Assembly (NCBI RefSeq): GCF_018613605.1
Contig: NZ_JAGGPU010000008.1
Coordinates: forward strand, 248,001 to 312,000
Source: Pedobacter sp. ISL-64
Lineage (GTDB): Bacteria; Bacteroidota; Bacteroidia; Sphingobacteriales; Sphingobacteriaceae
Length of the DNA: 64,000 nt
Reading direction: 5' to 3'
The notes under the pieces are model-generated. The model did not search any database, was not told where the DNA came from, and saw only the letters and a list, made by a program, of their open reading frames with translations. Shown piece after piece: positions 8,717-17,083 of the stretch. The position numbers and the translations under genes were made by a program. How positions within the stretch are numbered: position 1 is the stretch's first letter; each line of letters begins with the position of its first letter.

Positions 8717-9400
8717 TTATTTATTACTCAAGTCTGTTAGTCCAGCTTCGTTTAAAATGCCAATTTGCTTTCCTTTCACTATTATTAACTTTTCTGCTAA
8801 CAGCTCGTTCATGGTCCTAAAAACGGTTTCGTAAGTGGCACCGGTAAAAGCAGCCAGATCCTGACGGCTTAGTGCTAAATTTAAAAATCCTTCGGCATCT
8901 AATCCGAATTGGTCTCTCAATCCTAAAATAGCCACGGCAAGCCTTCCCTTAACCGACATTAAAGCTAAATTACGCATTTTCTTTTCCGAGGCATGTAATT
9001 CATCTGCATAAAACATCAACAAACCGTAAGCAAATTTCTGGTTTACTTTTATGGTTGTTTTAAAAAAATCGATATCTACAAAACAAAGTTTAGTGGTTTC
9101 TAAAGCTGTTGCCGATATTGGATAGGTAGAAATACTGCTGCTGATTCCCCTATGTCCAATTATGGCTCCATCGTTTGCAAAACGTAAAATCAATTCTTTG
9201 TCGCCCCATTGTTTATGCACTTTTACATTACCCGAAGTAACAAAATAAACACCACTCACCGGATCGCCCTCTTTGATAATTACTTCCCCTTTTTTAGCGA
9301 TAAAATTTCGTTTATGGCCCTCAATAGCAGGATGCCATTCTTTCAATGTGAGTTGGCACATAAAACAGGTTTTAAGATCGCAATTACTATTTTTCTTCAT
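8717..9400 (-). CDS. Crp/Fnr-family regulator with possible Fe-S cysteines
   Basis: 227 residues from the ATG at 9400. A longer in-frame start at 9463 would add 21 residues of unlikely sequence. The cyclic-nucleotide-binding-like domain covers about 20-130 and the winged helix-turn-helix about 150-225 ('SRQDLAAFTGATYETVFRTM'). N-terminal cysteines C7, C12 and C15 and a central C106 in 'ALETTKLC' are seen; in E. coli FNR the fourth [4Fe-4S] ligand lies in the closely similar 'ALETSMVC'. This suggests an oxygen- or NO-sensing FNR-type protein, although the N-terminal spacing differs from FNR. Its place beside the nitrate genes suggests it controls them. No nearby target site could be assigned with confidence. 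Confidence 0.85.
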   Translation of the reverse strand: MKKNSNCDLKTCFMCQLTLKEWHPAIEGHKRNFIAKKGEVIIKEGDPVSGVYFVTSGNVKVHKQWGDKELILRFANDGAIIGHRGISSSISTYPISATALETTKLCFVDIDFFKTTIKVNQKFAYGLLMFYADELHASEKKMRNLALMSVKGRLAVAILGLRDQFGLDAEGFLNLALSRQDLAAFTGATYETVFRTMNELLAEKLIIVKGKQIGILNEAGLTDLSNK

Positions 9401-9597
9401 ATTTATCAGGGATGTTGGGTAAAAATAGCAAATGATTGCACAATTATTTACTATCGTGCGCAAATTCAGTGGTTCTTCACCATTGTTGAAAATTTTATAA
9501 GAATAAAACTCCCTGAATTAGAACACTTAGCGTTTTTTACAGGCACCTCTATCGCAAAGAAGTTTAAAGATATGCCATCAAATCATAATTTTGTGTT

Positions 9598-9798
9598 ATG
9601 GCAAATACAAACGTTAGAAAATCAATCCAGAATAAGATCGAATCATTGGGTAAGGAAATCGAAAGCTTACAGACAGAGCTAAAAAGATGGGAAAAAATTG
9701 CAGCTGATTATGAAACCAACTCGGAAAGCATTGATTTGATTTTATCGATACAATTACCTGAAAAACCAGAACCAAAAACTAAAAAGGTAAAATTGTAA
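9598..9798 (+). CDS. Small coiled-coil protein of unknown function
   Basis: 66 residues: a predicted helical coiled coil (about 8-40, 'IQNKIESLGKEIESLQTELKRWEKI') then an acidic stretch and a basic tail 'KPEPKTKKVKL'. No cysteine, signal peptide or membrane segment. A TAATTTTG box (9586-9593), which fits the Bacteroidota -7 consensus TAnnTTTG, lies only 4 bp before the ATG, so the mRNA may be leaderless or nearly so; the -33 box is weak. A strong hairpin terminator follows 9 bp after the stop. These flanking signals support a real gene. It is divergent from the Crp/Fnr gene. Confidence 0.6.
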   Translation: MANTNVRKSIQNKIESLGKEIESLQTELKRWEKIAADYETNSESIDLILSIQLPEKPEPKTKKVKL

Positions 9799-9806
9799 GG
9801 TATTAA

Positions 9807-9843
9807 AACAAGAAAACCCGGACAATGTCCGGGTTTTCTTGTT
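9807..9843. terminator. Strong bidirectional hairpin terminator
   Basis: A 17-bp perfect stem (AACAAGAAAACCCGGAC paired with its complement) around a 3-base AAT loop, with A-rich and T-rich outer ends. It follows the small coiled-coil gene and can also serve the minus-strand xusC-like gene that ends at 9936. Confidence 0.85.
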
Positions 9844-9855
9844 TAACAAAATCGT

Positions 9856-9931
9856 CGTCATCTCGACTGAAGCGCAGCTGAACGGAGAGATCTATCTCGA
9901 GATAGATTTCTCGACTTCGCTCGAAATGACG
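9856..9931. repeat. Intergenic inverted repeat, second family (CTCGACT type)
   Basis: Arms CGTCATCTCGACTGAAGCGC and CGACTTCGCTCGAAATGACG face each other around the palindrome TCTATCTCGAGATAGA. The whole element forms a long hairpin between two convergent genes, 12 bp after a separate terminator. The sequence differs from the CGTCATTGCGAG family elsewhere in the window although both end in a CGTCAT motif. Confidence 0.6.
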
Positions 9932-9935
9932 AACT

Positions 9936-11234
9936 TTAGAAAACTTCTTCCACTTTTTTTACCGGAATTTTAGCTTTCGGCTTAAAACCAACAGGCTTAT
10001 TATCACTTTCGGTTAAAACGGGCGATTTCTTTACAGCTTTCTTCTTAAATTTTCGACCATACCAGATCAGAAAGCCGGTTATAGGTAAACTTGCCCCTAT
10101 TAGTGACGCTAAAAAAGCCATTACTTTACCTGGGAAACCCAAAATACTCCCCACATGGATATCGTAATTCATTTTGCGAAGTTTACCGCCAAAGCCAGCT
10201 TCTTCGTAAGCAATAGAATAAACACCTTCGCGTTTAAATTCTTTTAAAGTATGCTGATCGAAGGTATAGCCCTGGTTATTGTAAAACTGACCTGTATTGG
10301 GATAAACGGTAATGTTGATCGTGGCTTTTGCTTTTGAAGTATCGGGGAAATTATAGTAAAAGCCCTGCGACTTTGGATGGCGGCGAATTACTTTTTGCCA
10401 GGCCAGATCCATCGCTTTTTGTGGTGTGTAAAATTTCCCAACAGCTAAAGAATCTGATTCCAGGCGTTGGAAATCACCTAATTTATCACCTCCAGAGGTT
10501 ACCCAATACAAACCTTCGCTATACCATTTAATGCCATAAACCATTCCTGTCAAGGCGATAAAAAGCAAAAAGATTAAAGAATAAAAGCCAAGTACATTGT
10601 GTAAATCGAGGTTTACCCTTTTAAATGAGGCGCCCCATTTAATTTTGAAACTCTTATCGCGGGTTGATTTGTTCCATTTTTTAGGATACCACCAGATTAA
10701 TCCCGTAATTAACAAAACCACAAATATCATGGTTCCGTAGTTTACAATCGGTCTTCCGATGGCATAAGGTAACCACAAAAAACGGTGACCGTTGAGGATA
10801 AACCTAAAAAAATCGACCTCTCCTTTTTTGTGAACCACTTTACTGATTACCTCTCCTGTATAAGGATTAATTTTTAAGCTGGTTCCTCCTCCGCGTCGTC
10901 CTTCATCCTTTTTTCCCCTTAAATTTAAACTTATCGCCCTTCCCTGTTGATATTGTGCATACGAAGGAATCTTTTCTGGATAGAGCTTAAACGCAATGGC
11001 ACCCAGTTGCGATGGTGTTATCACAGGCTTATCCTGCTTTTCAATTTTGGTTTCAGGCTCCAATAAACCTGTAATTTCTTCATTAAAAACCCAAATACAG
11101 CCTGTTATACAAACAATGAGAACAATGACACCCGATATTAGGCCAAGCCAGAGGTGAAGCCATTTATTGATTCTGTTAAATAGCGAATCTTTATTTTTTT
11201 TCTTTGCCGGAGTAGTTTTGTTTACCGTTGCCAT
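9936..11234 (-). CDS. xusC: PepSY-domain inner-membrane protein, XusC-like (siderophore iron reductase/permease)
   Basis: 432 residues with four membrane helices: about 29-50, 162-184, 214-236 and 372-394, the pattern of PepSY-associated TM proteins. 'NKWLHLWLGLISGVIV' at the start and 'LHNVLGFYSL' before the third helix give the histidines expected to bind heme in related ferric-siderophore reductases. The C-terminal tail is Lys-rich and cytosolic. It is the last gene of a three-gene operon with a DUF4374 lipoprotein and a TonB receptor, the composition of XusABC in Bacteroides thetaiotaomicron, where XusC is the inner-membrane part. The function here (release or import of siderophore iron) is inferred from that match. 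Confidence 0.8.
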   Translation of the reverse strand: MATVNKTTPAKKKNKDSLFNRINKWLHLWLGLISGVIVLIVCITGCIWVFNEEITGLLEPETKIEKQDKPVITPSQLGAIAFKLYPEKIPSYAQYQQGRAISLNLRGKKDEGRRGGGTSLKINPYTGEVISKVVHKKGEVDFFRFILNGHRFLWLPYAIGRPIVNYGTMIFVVLLITGLIWWYPKKWNKSTRDKSFKIKWGASFKRVNLDLHNVLGFYSLIFLLFIALTGMVYGIKWYSEGLYWVTSGGDKLGDFQRLESDSLAVGKFYTPQKAMDLAWQKVIRRHPKSQGFYYNFPDTSKAKATINITVYPNTGQFYNNQGYTFDQHTLKEFKREGVYSIAYEEAGFGGKLRKMNYDIHVGSILGFPGKVMAFLASLIGASLPITGFLIWYGRKFKKKAVKKSPVLTESDNKPVGFKPKAKIPVKKVEEVF

Positions 11235-11270
11235 TGTTCTGTTTTTAGTTTTTGAGATGATAATTTGTTG

Positions 11271-12518
11271 TTATTTCAAATGCTGAACGGCAGTGATTAC
11301 CCCACCTTCTACTTTTAATCCTCTTGTAGCTGTTGCTGTAGCTGCATCAATTTTATACACGTAGCTTGTACCATCACTTAAATTGAAGCCCAGGTAAGCC
11401 AGCTTTCCATCTTTTGGCGTATAGTTATTTGTAGTGATGCTAGAGATAGCAGTTTCGGCAGGAAGCCCGGTAACTTTTTTGAAGGTTTTATCAACTACAT
11501 TTAATACACCTATAGTCTTACCTACTGTATAAGCGCCTTTGTTGGCTTTTAATATCGCATTTACAATGAAATTATTACCACCGATATAAATCCAATTGGT
11601 AATTACATAACCGCCAGATACAGATTCAAAATCTAGAAAATAAGTTAAATCGAATTCGGTTGTGCCTGCTTTGATTTTGGTAATTGCTGAAGGTTTGGTA
11701 GAGGTTATTTTCGAATCTGTAAGCACGTCAGTAGTTTCAGTATTATCGTCAACAGCCACTGAGCTCGAAAATGCATAAACATCTCCATTTTCTACTACGC
11801 CCAATCCATCAGTAAAATATCTTCCGATAAAACTTGTACGGTCATCTTTAATTACTTTTTCTAATTTCATTTCCGGATAAGAATAAACGGCTATCCAGGC
11901 TGTGTTAGGGTATTTTGTCCAGAACCTGCTGCCGTTGATACAGAAAAACGGCGCATACACTTTATTTCCTACCTGTTTAATCCAGCTAAAATGCGCGATT
12001 TCTCCGTTGTTTGCAGGAGCTGTGGCATCTAATGTTCCTTCTCCAGAGATTAAAAGGCTATTGGTATTTACTTTATACCAGCTTGCTGTTGGGGCGGCTA
12101 AATTTCTTGGGATTTTAATCAATAACAGATCGTCGTTAACTGGCGCAAACGCCTGAACGGTTTCAGTCTGAAAATTAGAAACCTTATTTAGTTTGCCTGC
12201 TAAAATATTGTAGGTAGTTACCGCACCCGGATTTCCCTGACCGTAAAGCATGCTGAAAAACTTATTGTTGTGCGTAACATAATAGCGATAAGTTCCATCT
12301 TGTTCTACTCCGTTTCCAGCGGTAGAGATTGTGCCTTTATCCAGATCACTGGCAGTAAGCAAATAATCGGCAACACCTGTAGAAGCTATTGGTGTAACGG
12401 CGAGGATAAAGTTTCCTGGATTTTCCGGAACACTTTCGCTCTCTTCTTTTTTTGAACACGAGATAAGTACGGCAGCGAAAGCTAAAGCGATAAACGCTTT
12501 GGTAAAGTTTGTTTTCAT
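11271..12518 (-). CDS. xusB: DUF4374 surface lipoprotein, XusB-like siderophore binder
   Basis: 415 residues. Lipoprotein signal with lipobox 'VLISC' and lipid-acceptor Cys21, followed by 'SKKEESES', an acidic stretch fitting Bacteroidota surface export. The body is rich in short beta strands as in the DUF4374 propeller ('YRYYVTHNNKFFSMLYGQGN', 'KLAYLGFNLSDGTSYVYKID'). In Bacteroides thetaiotaomicron XusB of this family binds ferric enterobactin at the surface. It lies 29 bp after the TonB receptor and 36 bp before the PepSY gene on the same strand, so the three form one operon. The substrate in this organism cannot be told from sequence. Confidence 0.82.
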   Translation of the reverse strand: MKTNFTKAFIALAFAAVLISCSKKEESESVPENPGNFILAVTPIASTGVADYLLTASDLDKGTISTAGNGVEQDGTYRYYVTHNNKFFSMLYGQGNPGAVTTYNILAGKLNKVSNFQTETVQAFAPVNDDLLLIKIPRNLAAPTASWYKVNTNSLLISGEGTLDATAPANNGEIAHFSWIKQVGNKVYAPFFCINGSRFWTKYPNTAWIAVYSYPEMKLEKVIKDDRTSFIGRYFTDGLGVVENGDVYAFSSSVAVDDNTETTDVLTDSKITSTKPSAITKIKAGTTEFDLTYFLDFESVSGGYVITNWIYIGGNNFIVNAILKANKGAYTVGKTIGVLNVVDKTFKKVTGLPAETAISSITTNNYTPKDGKLAYLGFNLSDGTSYVYKIDAATATATRGLKVEGGVITAVQHLK

Positions 12519-12547
12519 ATTATTTTTTTATGTATTAATTATTGATT

Positions 12548-14905
12548 TTAATTGATGAAATACCTCAGGTTTAGGTAGAAAGCCCTGCCTGGTTTTTGAA
12601 GACTAAAATTGTCGAAGAGGTCGGCATTGGTGATATTTTTGGCTTCCAATCCAATATTGTAGCGACCTTGTTTTAAGCTGTAAACGAAGTTTAAATCATG
12701 ATTGAACTGCTGTGGAATCACTTTTTTATCTCCAACTGCGCCCTGACTTGGCCAGTACAACCAAAAAGCATGCACATATAACAAGTTATAACCAATAGAT
12801 AAATTATTGCCTTTACGGCCCAGATCTTTTAATGAAACCGAAACATCTCCATTGCCGTATAGGTATGGAATATTGGGCATCTGATCCAGGTATACATTGC
12901 TTACATTGGTGAATTTTTCGCCCGTGCTTGGATTAACTTCGTATTTCTGAAGATTTTTGAGGTTCTGATAAGTAACTGTGGTACCAACACTTAACCAGTT
13001 TTTATACGAATACCTGATTTCGGCATCACCACCTATTGTTCTTACCCCATCGCGGTTATCGGCAACAAGTTTTGATTGATTTTGGTTCAATCTGTTATAG
13101 ATAAAATTGGTCGCATTGCGGTAAATACCATTGGCCGTAAAAGAGAAATTATGTTCCCGGTTAATAGCGAAACTGTAACTAAAGCCCAAATTAAAATTGT
13201 CGCTTTTTTCGGGTTTTAAACTGGGGTTGGCATCCTGATTTTCTACATCACCAAAAATCTCCTGTGCCTCAGGCATACGGTTAGTAAGCTCGTAGGAAGC
13301 TTTTAATTGCGTGTTCCGGTTAATAAAATAGGTAGCTGCAGCGCCATAACCCAGCCTATCGATACTATTTTTACCAGCAGTGCTGCCACTTCCGTTAACA
13401 TTGCCCTGATTGATATATTTCCCGAAAACTGTTGCGCTCCATCGGTCTTTTACATCGAAATTATAACCTAACCCAAGAACATTTTTATTGGTTTTCTTCG
13501 GCCTTTCGTAATCTGCATTAGTAGGATTTAATTCATCGCTACCTTTTCGGTTAAAAGTGGTAAATACATTACTTACCGCTACCGATTGATTGTCGTCTAT
13601 TCTGTAGTTCAACATGGTTGTTGCCAAGCCATTGTTGTTTTTGTATTTGTACAAACTCTTGGAGCGTTCGCCGTTCGTTCCATTTGGTTTACTGTTTCCA
13701 TACCAATCGTACCTAACATTTAAAGTATCTATATTCTGTTCGTTACCTAAATTATAGTTGGCATTAATGGTTACATCTAAACCTTTGATCAGGTTTTCTT
13801 TCTTATATTTTAAGGTGGGCATTAAGATGTTACCCCTACGGTGCCAGCCTCCGAAAACCGAAACCATTCTGGCACCGGTTTGTATTTCTTTATAATTCTG
13901 ACCAACAGTAATCCCAAACAAAAGTTTATCGGCATAACTTTTATCCACCACACCTACATTTGCAATTAAAGTTTCATTGTGATATTTATCGTTAAACCTC
14001 CTTAAAGATGCAATAGGCGCATAAGCTCCTGTGTAAATATCTGAGGCTTCTACATTTACCCTATAATTATTGTCCGAATAATTCTGAAAGGCATTTACTT
14101 GAAAAGTTAGCCCATTTGCTGAGGTAGCCGCTGCATTGATTACGCCCCTATGCGTATTAAATGATCCGAATGAGTAAGATACGTCAACATAATTGCGGTA
14201 ACGATCGCCAGTTACAATATTGATGGCACCGCCTAAGGCATCAGAGCCCAGCCACATTGGTACCACCCCTTTATACACTTCTATCCTATCGGCAATGTTG
14301 ATGGGAATATTGTTGATCTGGAACGATGATCCAAAATTATCCATCGGGATACCATCAATAAAATACCTCACTTGATTACCCGAAAAACCATTTAAAGAAA
14401 GGTTAAAGTTTGAGCCAACCCCTCCCGATTCCCTTACCCTAATACCCGCTACCCGATCTAAAGCGCCAGAAATATCAAGCGTTGTATTGTAAAGTTTTTT
14501 AGCATCAACTGAAGTTACATTAAAAGCCTGCCGGTTAACTTCCTGATTGGCCGTTCTCCCAATTACATTAACGGTTTCCATTTGCTCGGTAGATTCTGAT
14601 AACCTAAAACTGAAAGTACCGAGCTGATCATCAGCTACATTGATCTCTTTTTTCTGTGTTTTAAAACCAATTGCAGATACCTGTACGGTGTATTTACCCA
14701 GAGGAATATTGGAGAGTTTAAAATTCCCACTTTGGTCTGTGAATGTACCATAATTGGTTTTGTGGATTTTAATGGTAGCCCCGGGGAGCGGATTACCATC
14801 AATGGATTTGATTTGCCCCGAGATACTCAACAATCGGTTTTGGGCAGAAGTAAAAATTACACAGGCACATAGCATGCCCAATAGCAAAATTTTCTTAATT
14901 TGCAT
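12548..14905 (-). CDS. xusA: TonB-dependent siderophore receptor, XusA-like
   Basis: 785 residues. Signal peptide 1-21 ('LGMLCACVIFTSAQ'), a carboxypeptidase-like regulatory domain (about 27-105, 'ISGQIKSIDGNPLPGATIKI'), a plug domain (about 115-235; 'YFIDGIPMDNFG' and 'RIEVYKGVVPMWLGSDALGG') and a 22-strand barrel ending in 'YLNLRYFIN'. There is no SusD partner next to it; instead the DUF4374 lipoprotein and PepSY genes follow within 30-40 bp, which points to iron-siderophore rather than glycan uptake. A promoter and a leader hairpin are visible upstream (see 14948 and 14987). No Fur-like site could be assigned by eye. Confidence 0.88.
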   Translation of the reverse strand: MQIKKILLLGMLCACVIFTSAQNRLLSISGQIKSIDGNPLPGATIKIHKTNYGTFTDQSGNFKLSNIPLGKYTVQVSAIGFKTQKKEINVADDQLGTFSFRLSESTEQMETVNVIGRTANQEVNRQAFNVTSVDAKKLYNTTLDISGALDRVAGIRVRESGGVGSNFNLSLNGFSGNQVRYFIDGIPMDNFGSSFQINNIPINIADRIEVYKGVVPMWLGSDALGGAINIVTGDRYRNYVDVSYSFGSFNTHRGVINAAATSANGLTFQVNAFQNYSDNNYRVNVEASDIYTGAYAPIASLRRFNDKYHNETLIANVGVVDKSYADKLLFGITVGQNYKEIQTGARMVSVFGGWHRRGNILMPTLKYKKENLIKGLDVTINANYNLGNEQNIDTLNVRYDWYGNSKPNGTNGERSKSLYKYKNNNGLATTMLNYRIDDNQSVAVSNVFTTFNRKGSDELNPTNADYERPKKTNKNVLGLGYNFDVKDRWSATVFGKYINQGNVNGSGSTAGKNSIDRLGYGAAATYFINRNTQLKASYELTNRMPEAQEIFGDVENQDANPSLKPEKSDNFNLGFSYSFAINREHNFSFTANGIYRNATNFIYNRLNQNQSKLVADNRDGVRTIGGDAEIRYSYKNWLSVGTTVTYQNLKNLQKYEVNPSTGEKFTNVSNVYLDQMPNIPYLYGNGDVSVSLKDLGRKGNNLSIGYNLLYVHAFWLYWPSQGAVGDKKVIPQQFNHDLNFVYSLKQGRYNIGLEAKNITNADLFDNFSLQKPGRAFYLNLRYFIN

Positions 14906-14947
14906 GGCTTTTAATGGAGATTAAAGGTGAGCCGGATTTCCGGTTTA

Positions 14948-14972
14948 GCCACACGGGTCTGAACCGTGTGGC
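14948..14972 (-). promoter_or_regulatory. Leader hairpin upstream of the xus-like operon
   Basis: A 9-bp perfect stem (GCCACACGG with CCGTGTGGC) and a 7-base loop. It lies inside the expected 5' leader of the operon, starting about 8-10 bases after the predicted transcription start. On the minus strand no T-run follows, so it is not a normal terminator for that transcript. A smaller CCGGATTTCCGG palindrome follows at 14932-14943. Possible roles are mRNA stability or binding of an RNA or protein regulator. Confidence 0.5.
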
Positions 14973-14986
14973 ATTTTTGTTTCCGG

Positions 14987-15018
14987 CAAATATAGCCTCT
15001 ATTTAGATCAAGTCCAAA
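14987..15018 (-). promoter_or_regulatory. Bacteroidota-type promoter for the xus-like operon
   Basis: On the minus strand TTTG (15018-15015), a 20-bp spacer and TATATTTG (14994-14987) match the Bacteroidota consensus TTTG / TAnnTTTG with normal spacing. The predicted start is near 14980, giving a leader of about 75 bases before the ATG at 14905. Confidence 0.6.
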
Positions 15019-15177
15019 TAAGAATTACTAAATTCCAAGCCTTTTCCATATCTCCCACTACGAAAACAGGCTTACTCAGCTGAGCATCTGACATTTACCG
15101 ACGCCTGATTATTTTAAAAGCTTAAAACCCTTTTAGTTTAAAACATGTTTATGTAGATACAACAAAAAACAAAGCAT

Positions 15178-15759
15178 ATGAAAAAGTTAATTTATGTATT
15201 CGCCATTTCTGCATTAGCATTTCAGGCCTGCAATGGAGGAAACAAGGATGCCAAAGAAAGTGCCGATAGTTTAAACATGGCTAAAGACAGTTCAACCAAT
15301 GCAGCTGCCACCGGAGGAATTGCGGTAGATGAAGCTGATGCGAAGTTTACTACACAGGCAGCAGTTGGTGGTATGGCTGAAGTAGAACTAGGAAAACTGG
15401 CCCTCGAAAAAAGTAGCAATCCACAGGTTAAAGAATTTGCAACCATGATGGTAAAAGACCACGGCATGGCAAACACCGAATTAATGGCCATTGCGAAACA
15501 AAAAAACATTACACTGCCAAGCACTGTAGACGATGAGCACAAGAAAAAAATGGATGACCTGAGCAAAAAATCAGGTGCAGATTTTGACAAAGCTTATGTT
15601 GATGCCATGGTGAGTGGGCATAAATCTACACTAAAATTAATGGAAGATGAATTAAGAGATGCTAAAGATGCAGATCTTAAGGCATTTGCGACTAAAACAG
15701 CACCAATAGTTCAAAGCCATTTGGTGATGATCAACAAAATTAACGATAGCATGAAATAA
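15178..15759 (+). CDS. DUF4142 lipoprotein
   Basis: 193 residues. Lipobox 'LAFQAC' with Cys18; a low-complexity acidic linker to about residue 50; then a helical DUF4142 domain (about 55-190) with the usual 'EVELGKLALEKSSNPQVKEFA' and 'MMVKDHGMAN' motifs and a paired repeat of helices. DUF4142 is a ferritin-like four-helix fold found in outer-membrane or periplasmic proteins of many soil and plant bacteria, with no firm function. It stands alone, followed by its own terminator. Confidence 0.85.
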   Translation: MKKLIYVFAISALAFQACNGGNKDAKESADSLNMAKDSSTNAAATGGIAVDEADAKFTTQAAVGGMAEVELGKLALEKSSNPQVKEFATMMVKDHGMANTELMAIAKQKNITLPSTVDDEHKKKMDDLSKKSGADFDKAYVDAMVSGHKSTLKLMEDELRDAKDADLKAFATKTAPIVQSHLVMINKINDSMK

Positions 15760-15766
15760 TGCGGTT

Positions 15767-15807
15767 TAGCGTATTAAATTTCTTAGATAAAGGGATTTAA
15801 TACGCTA
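15767..15807 (+). terminator. Hairpin terminator after the DUF4142 gene
   Basis: A 13-bp stem, TAGCGTATTAAAT paired with ATTTAATACGCTA, with a 15-base loop, followed by CTTTTCC. It begins 7 bp after the stop codon. Confidence 0.7.
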
Positions 15808-15874
15808 CTTTTCCTACTTATGCGCGCTCCTGATTTTATCATTAATTGCTGAATTTATTTTTCGAAGGCTATAC

Positions 15875-16552
15875 TTAAAGCTCTGGCGGGGTATGCCAAT
15901 CAATAAAGGCTTTCCTAGTTAACATTTTCAGGTAAGGATAATTTCCATTTAATTGGTTACGCTGTTTTAGCTCATATAAAAAATGCCCACCTAAGTCTAC
16001 AATTATTTTTGCGGTAGCTAAATACCATACACTATGTGGCTGTTTCCAACAAAAAGAATAAAGGTTTGAGGTGAGTTTAATGCCCTGAAGTTCGGGATGG
16101 TAAAAATTAAGTATTTTTGGATTGGGCAGCCCCTGCATTACCTCCGGTTTCCTAACCATCGAAAGGTGATCGGAATGGCAAAACTCGTAATCCTTTAGCT
16201 TTGGATCATCCAGATCAGGCAAATGTTTCAATATTTTAAATCCTTTAAATTTTTTGCCATTCAATACCCATATTAAATTTGGATAAAACGCCTCTCTGCT
16301 ATTAAGCTCGGCCAATGTAATCGGAGAATTTTGAAACTCAATGGTATAACCGGATGGGGTAAATACATCAGCACGGTGGATATCGGCATTGGCTGCATCA
16401 TAAAAAGCAACTTCTCTAAATGATGGCGGGAAAGCCAATTTCCAATCTCGGTGCCATGCGGTCTCCTTTCGGCAATATTCTTTTTTAAGTGATGAAATAT
16501 CCTGAATCATATCTGAACGGAGGATATCTCTTTTCATTTCACTATTGTTCAT
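15875..16552 (-). CDS. CoiA-like competence-family protein (nuclease-like)
   Basis: 225 residues. The N-terminal third carries 'ETAWHRDWKLAFP', then 'IHRADVFTPSGYTIEFQNSPI', the Asp...Glu-x-Gln arrangement of a PD-(D/E)xK nuclease core as in CoiA-like proteins. CoiA itself is needed for transformation in streptococci; in Bacteroidota these proteins are usually annotated only by similarity. The C-terminal half ('YSFCWKQPHSVWYLATAKIIVDLG') is shared by the Bacteroidota versions. No signal peptide, so cytosolic. No competence genes lie nearby, so the role in DNA uptake is uncertain. Confidence 0.6.
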   Translation of the reverse strand: MNNSEMKRDILRSDMIQDISSLKKEYCRKETAWHRDWKLAFPPSFREVAFYDAANADIHRADVFTPSGYTIEFQNSPITLAELNSREAFYPNLIWVLNGKKFKGFKILKHLPDLDDPKLKDYEFCHSDHLSMVRKPEVMQGLPNPKILNFYHPELQGIKLTSNLYSFCWKQPHSVWYLATAKIIVDLGGHFLYELKQRNQLNGNYPYLKMLTRKAFIDWHTPPEL

Positions 16553-16748
16553 TCTCTTTCAATGTGATTAAATCACTAAAACAATTAATTAGGGAAAACA
16601 AATTTAAACTAAAATTTTTAGCAAAAAAAATAGACTTGAGATATAAACGGACAATATTTAAAAATCATTATGACTGAGCATTAGGCATATACCACCTGTT
16701 AAAAAAAATTATTTCAATCTGCTCAGAATAGAATGATAACTTTGCAGT

Positions 16749-16967
16749 ATGACCATCCAAGAAATACAGCAGCTAGAAGATTTTTTTACCCAGGCAGGAA
16801 AGCAAGAGGTTCCAATTTATCTTAATCAGGCTACCGTAATTACCGATTATGCCCATTTTCTGGAAAGTCATTTTATGCCTTTAAAGCTTAATCCTGATGC
16901 AAAAGTGAACCTACCACTAATACATAGGCTAAAAATGTTAAAGTTATTGATTGAATCAAATGCATAA
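16749..16967 (+). CDS. DUF6965 family small protein
   Basis: 72 residues with the pattern I associate with DUF6965: an N-terminal helix 'IQEIQQLEDFFTQ', then 'VPIYLNQATVITDYAHFLESHF' and a closing basic helix 'LIHRLKMLKLLIES'. No cysteine, signal peptide or membrane segment. Function unknown. It is a single gene facing the repeat-rich gap that follows. Confidence 0.65.
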   Translation: MTIQEIQQLEDFFTQAGKQEVPIYLNQATVITDYAHFLESHFMPLKLNPDAKVNLPLIHRLKMLKLLIESNA

Positions 16968-17083
16968 AAACGATTTAATTTAGCTGTTACAGCTCCACCA
17001 TTGGTAAGAAGGGGCCAATTTGAATCGCAACACAAGTAATCGAAACACTTACTATCTGTTAAACTGGTCTTTCGACAGGCTAT

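Noticed and set aside
9209..9682. 157-codon plus-strand frame opposite the Crp/Fnr gene
   Set aside because: It overlaps the well-supported regulator on the other strand and the start of the coiled-coil gene; its translation has no family features.
14948..14978. Hairpin plus T-run read as a plus-strand terminator
   Set aside because: No plus-strand gene ends upstream of it; its position just after the minus-strand promoter fits a leader element better.
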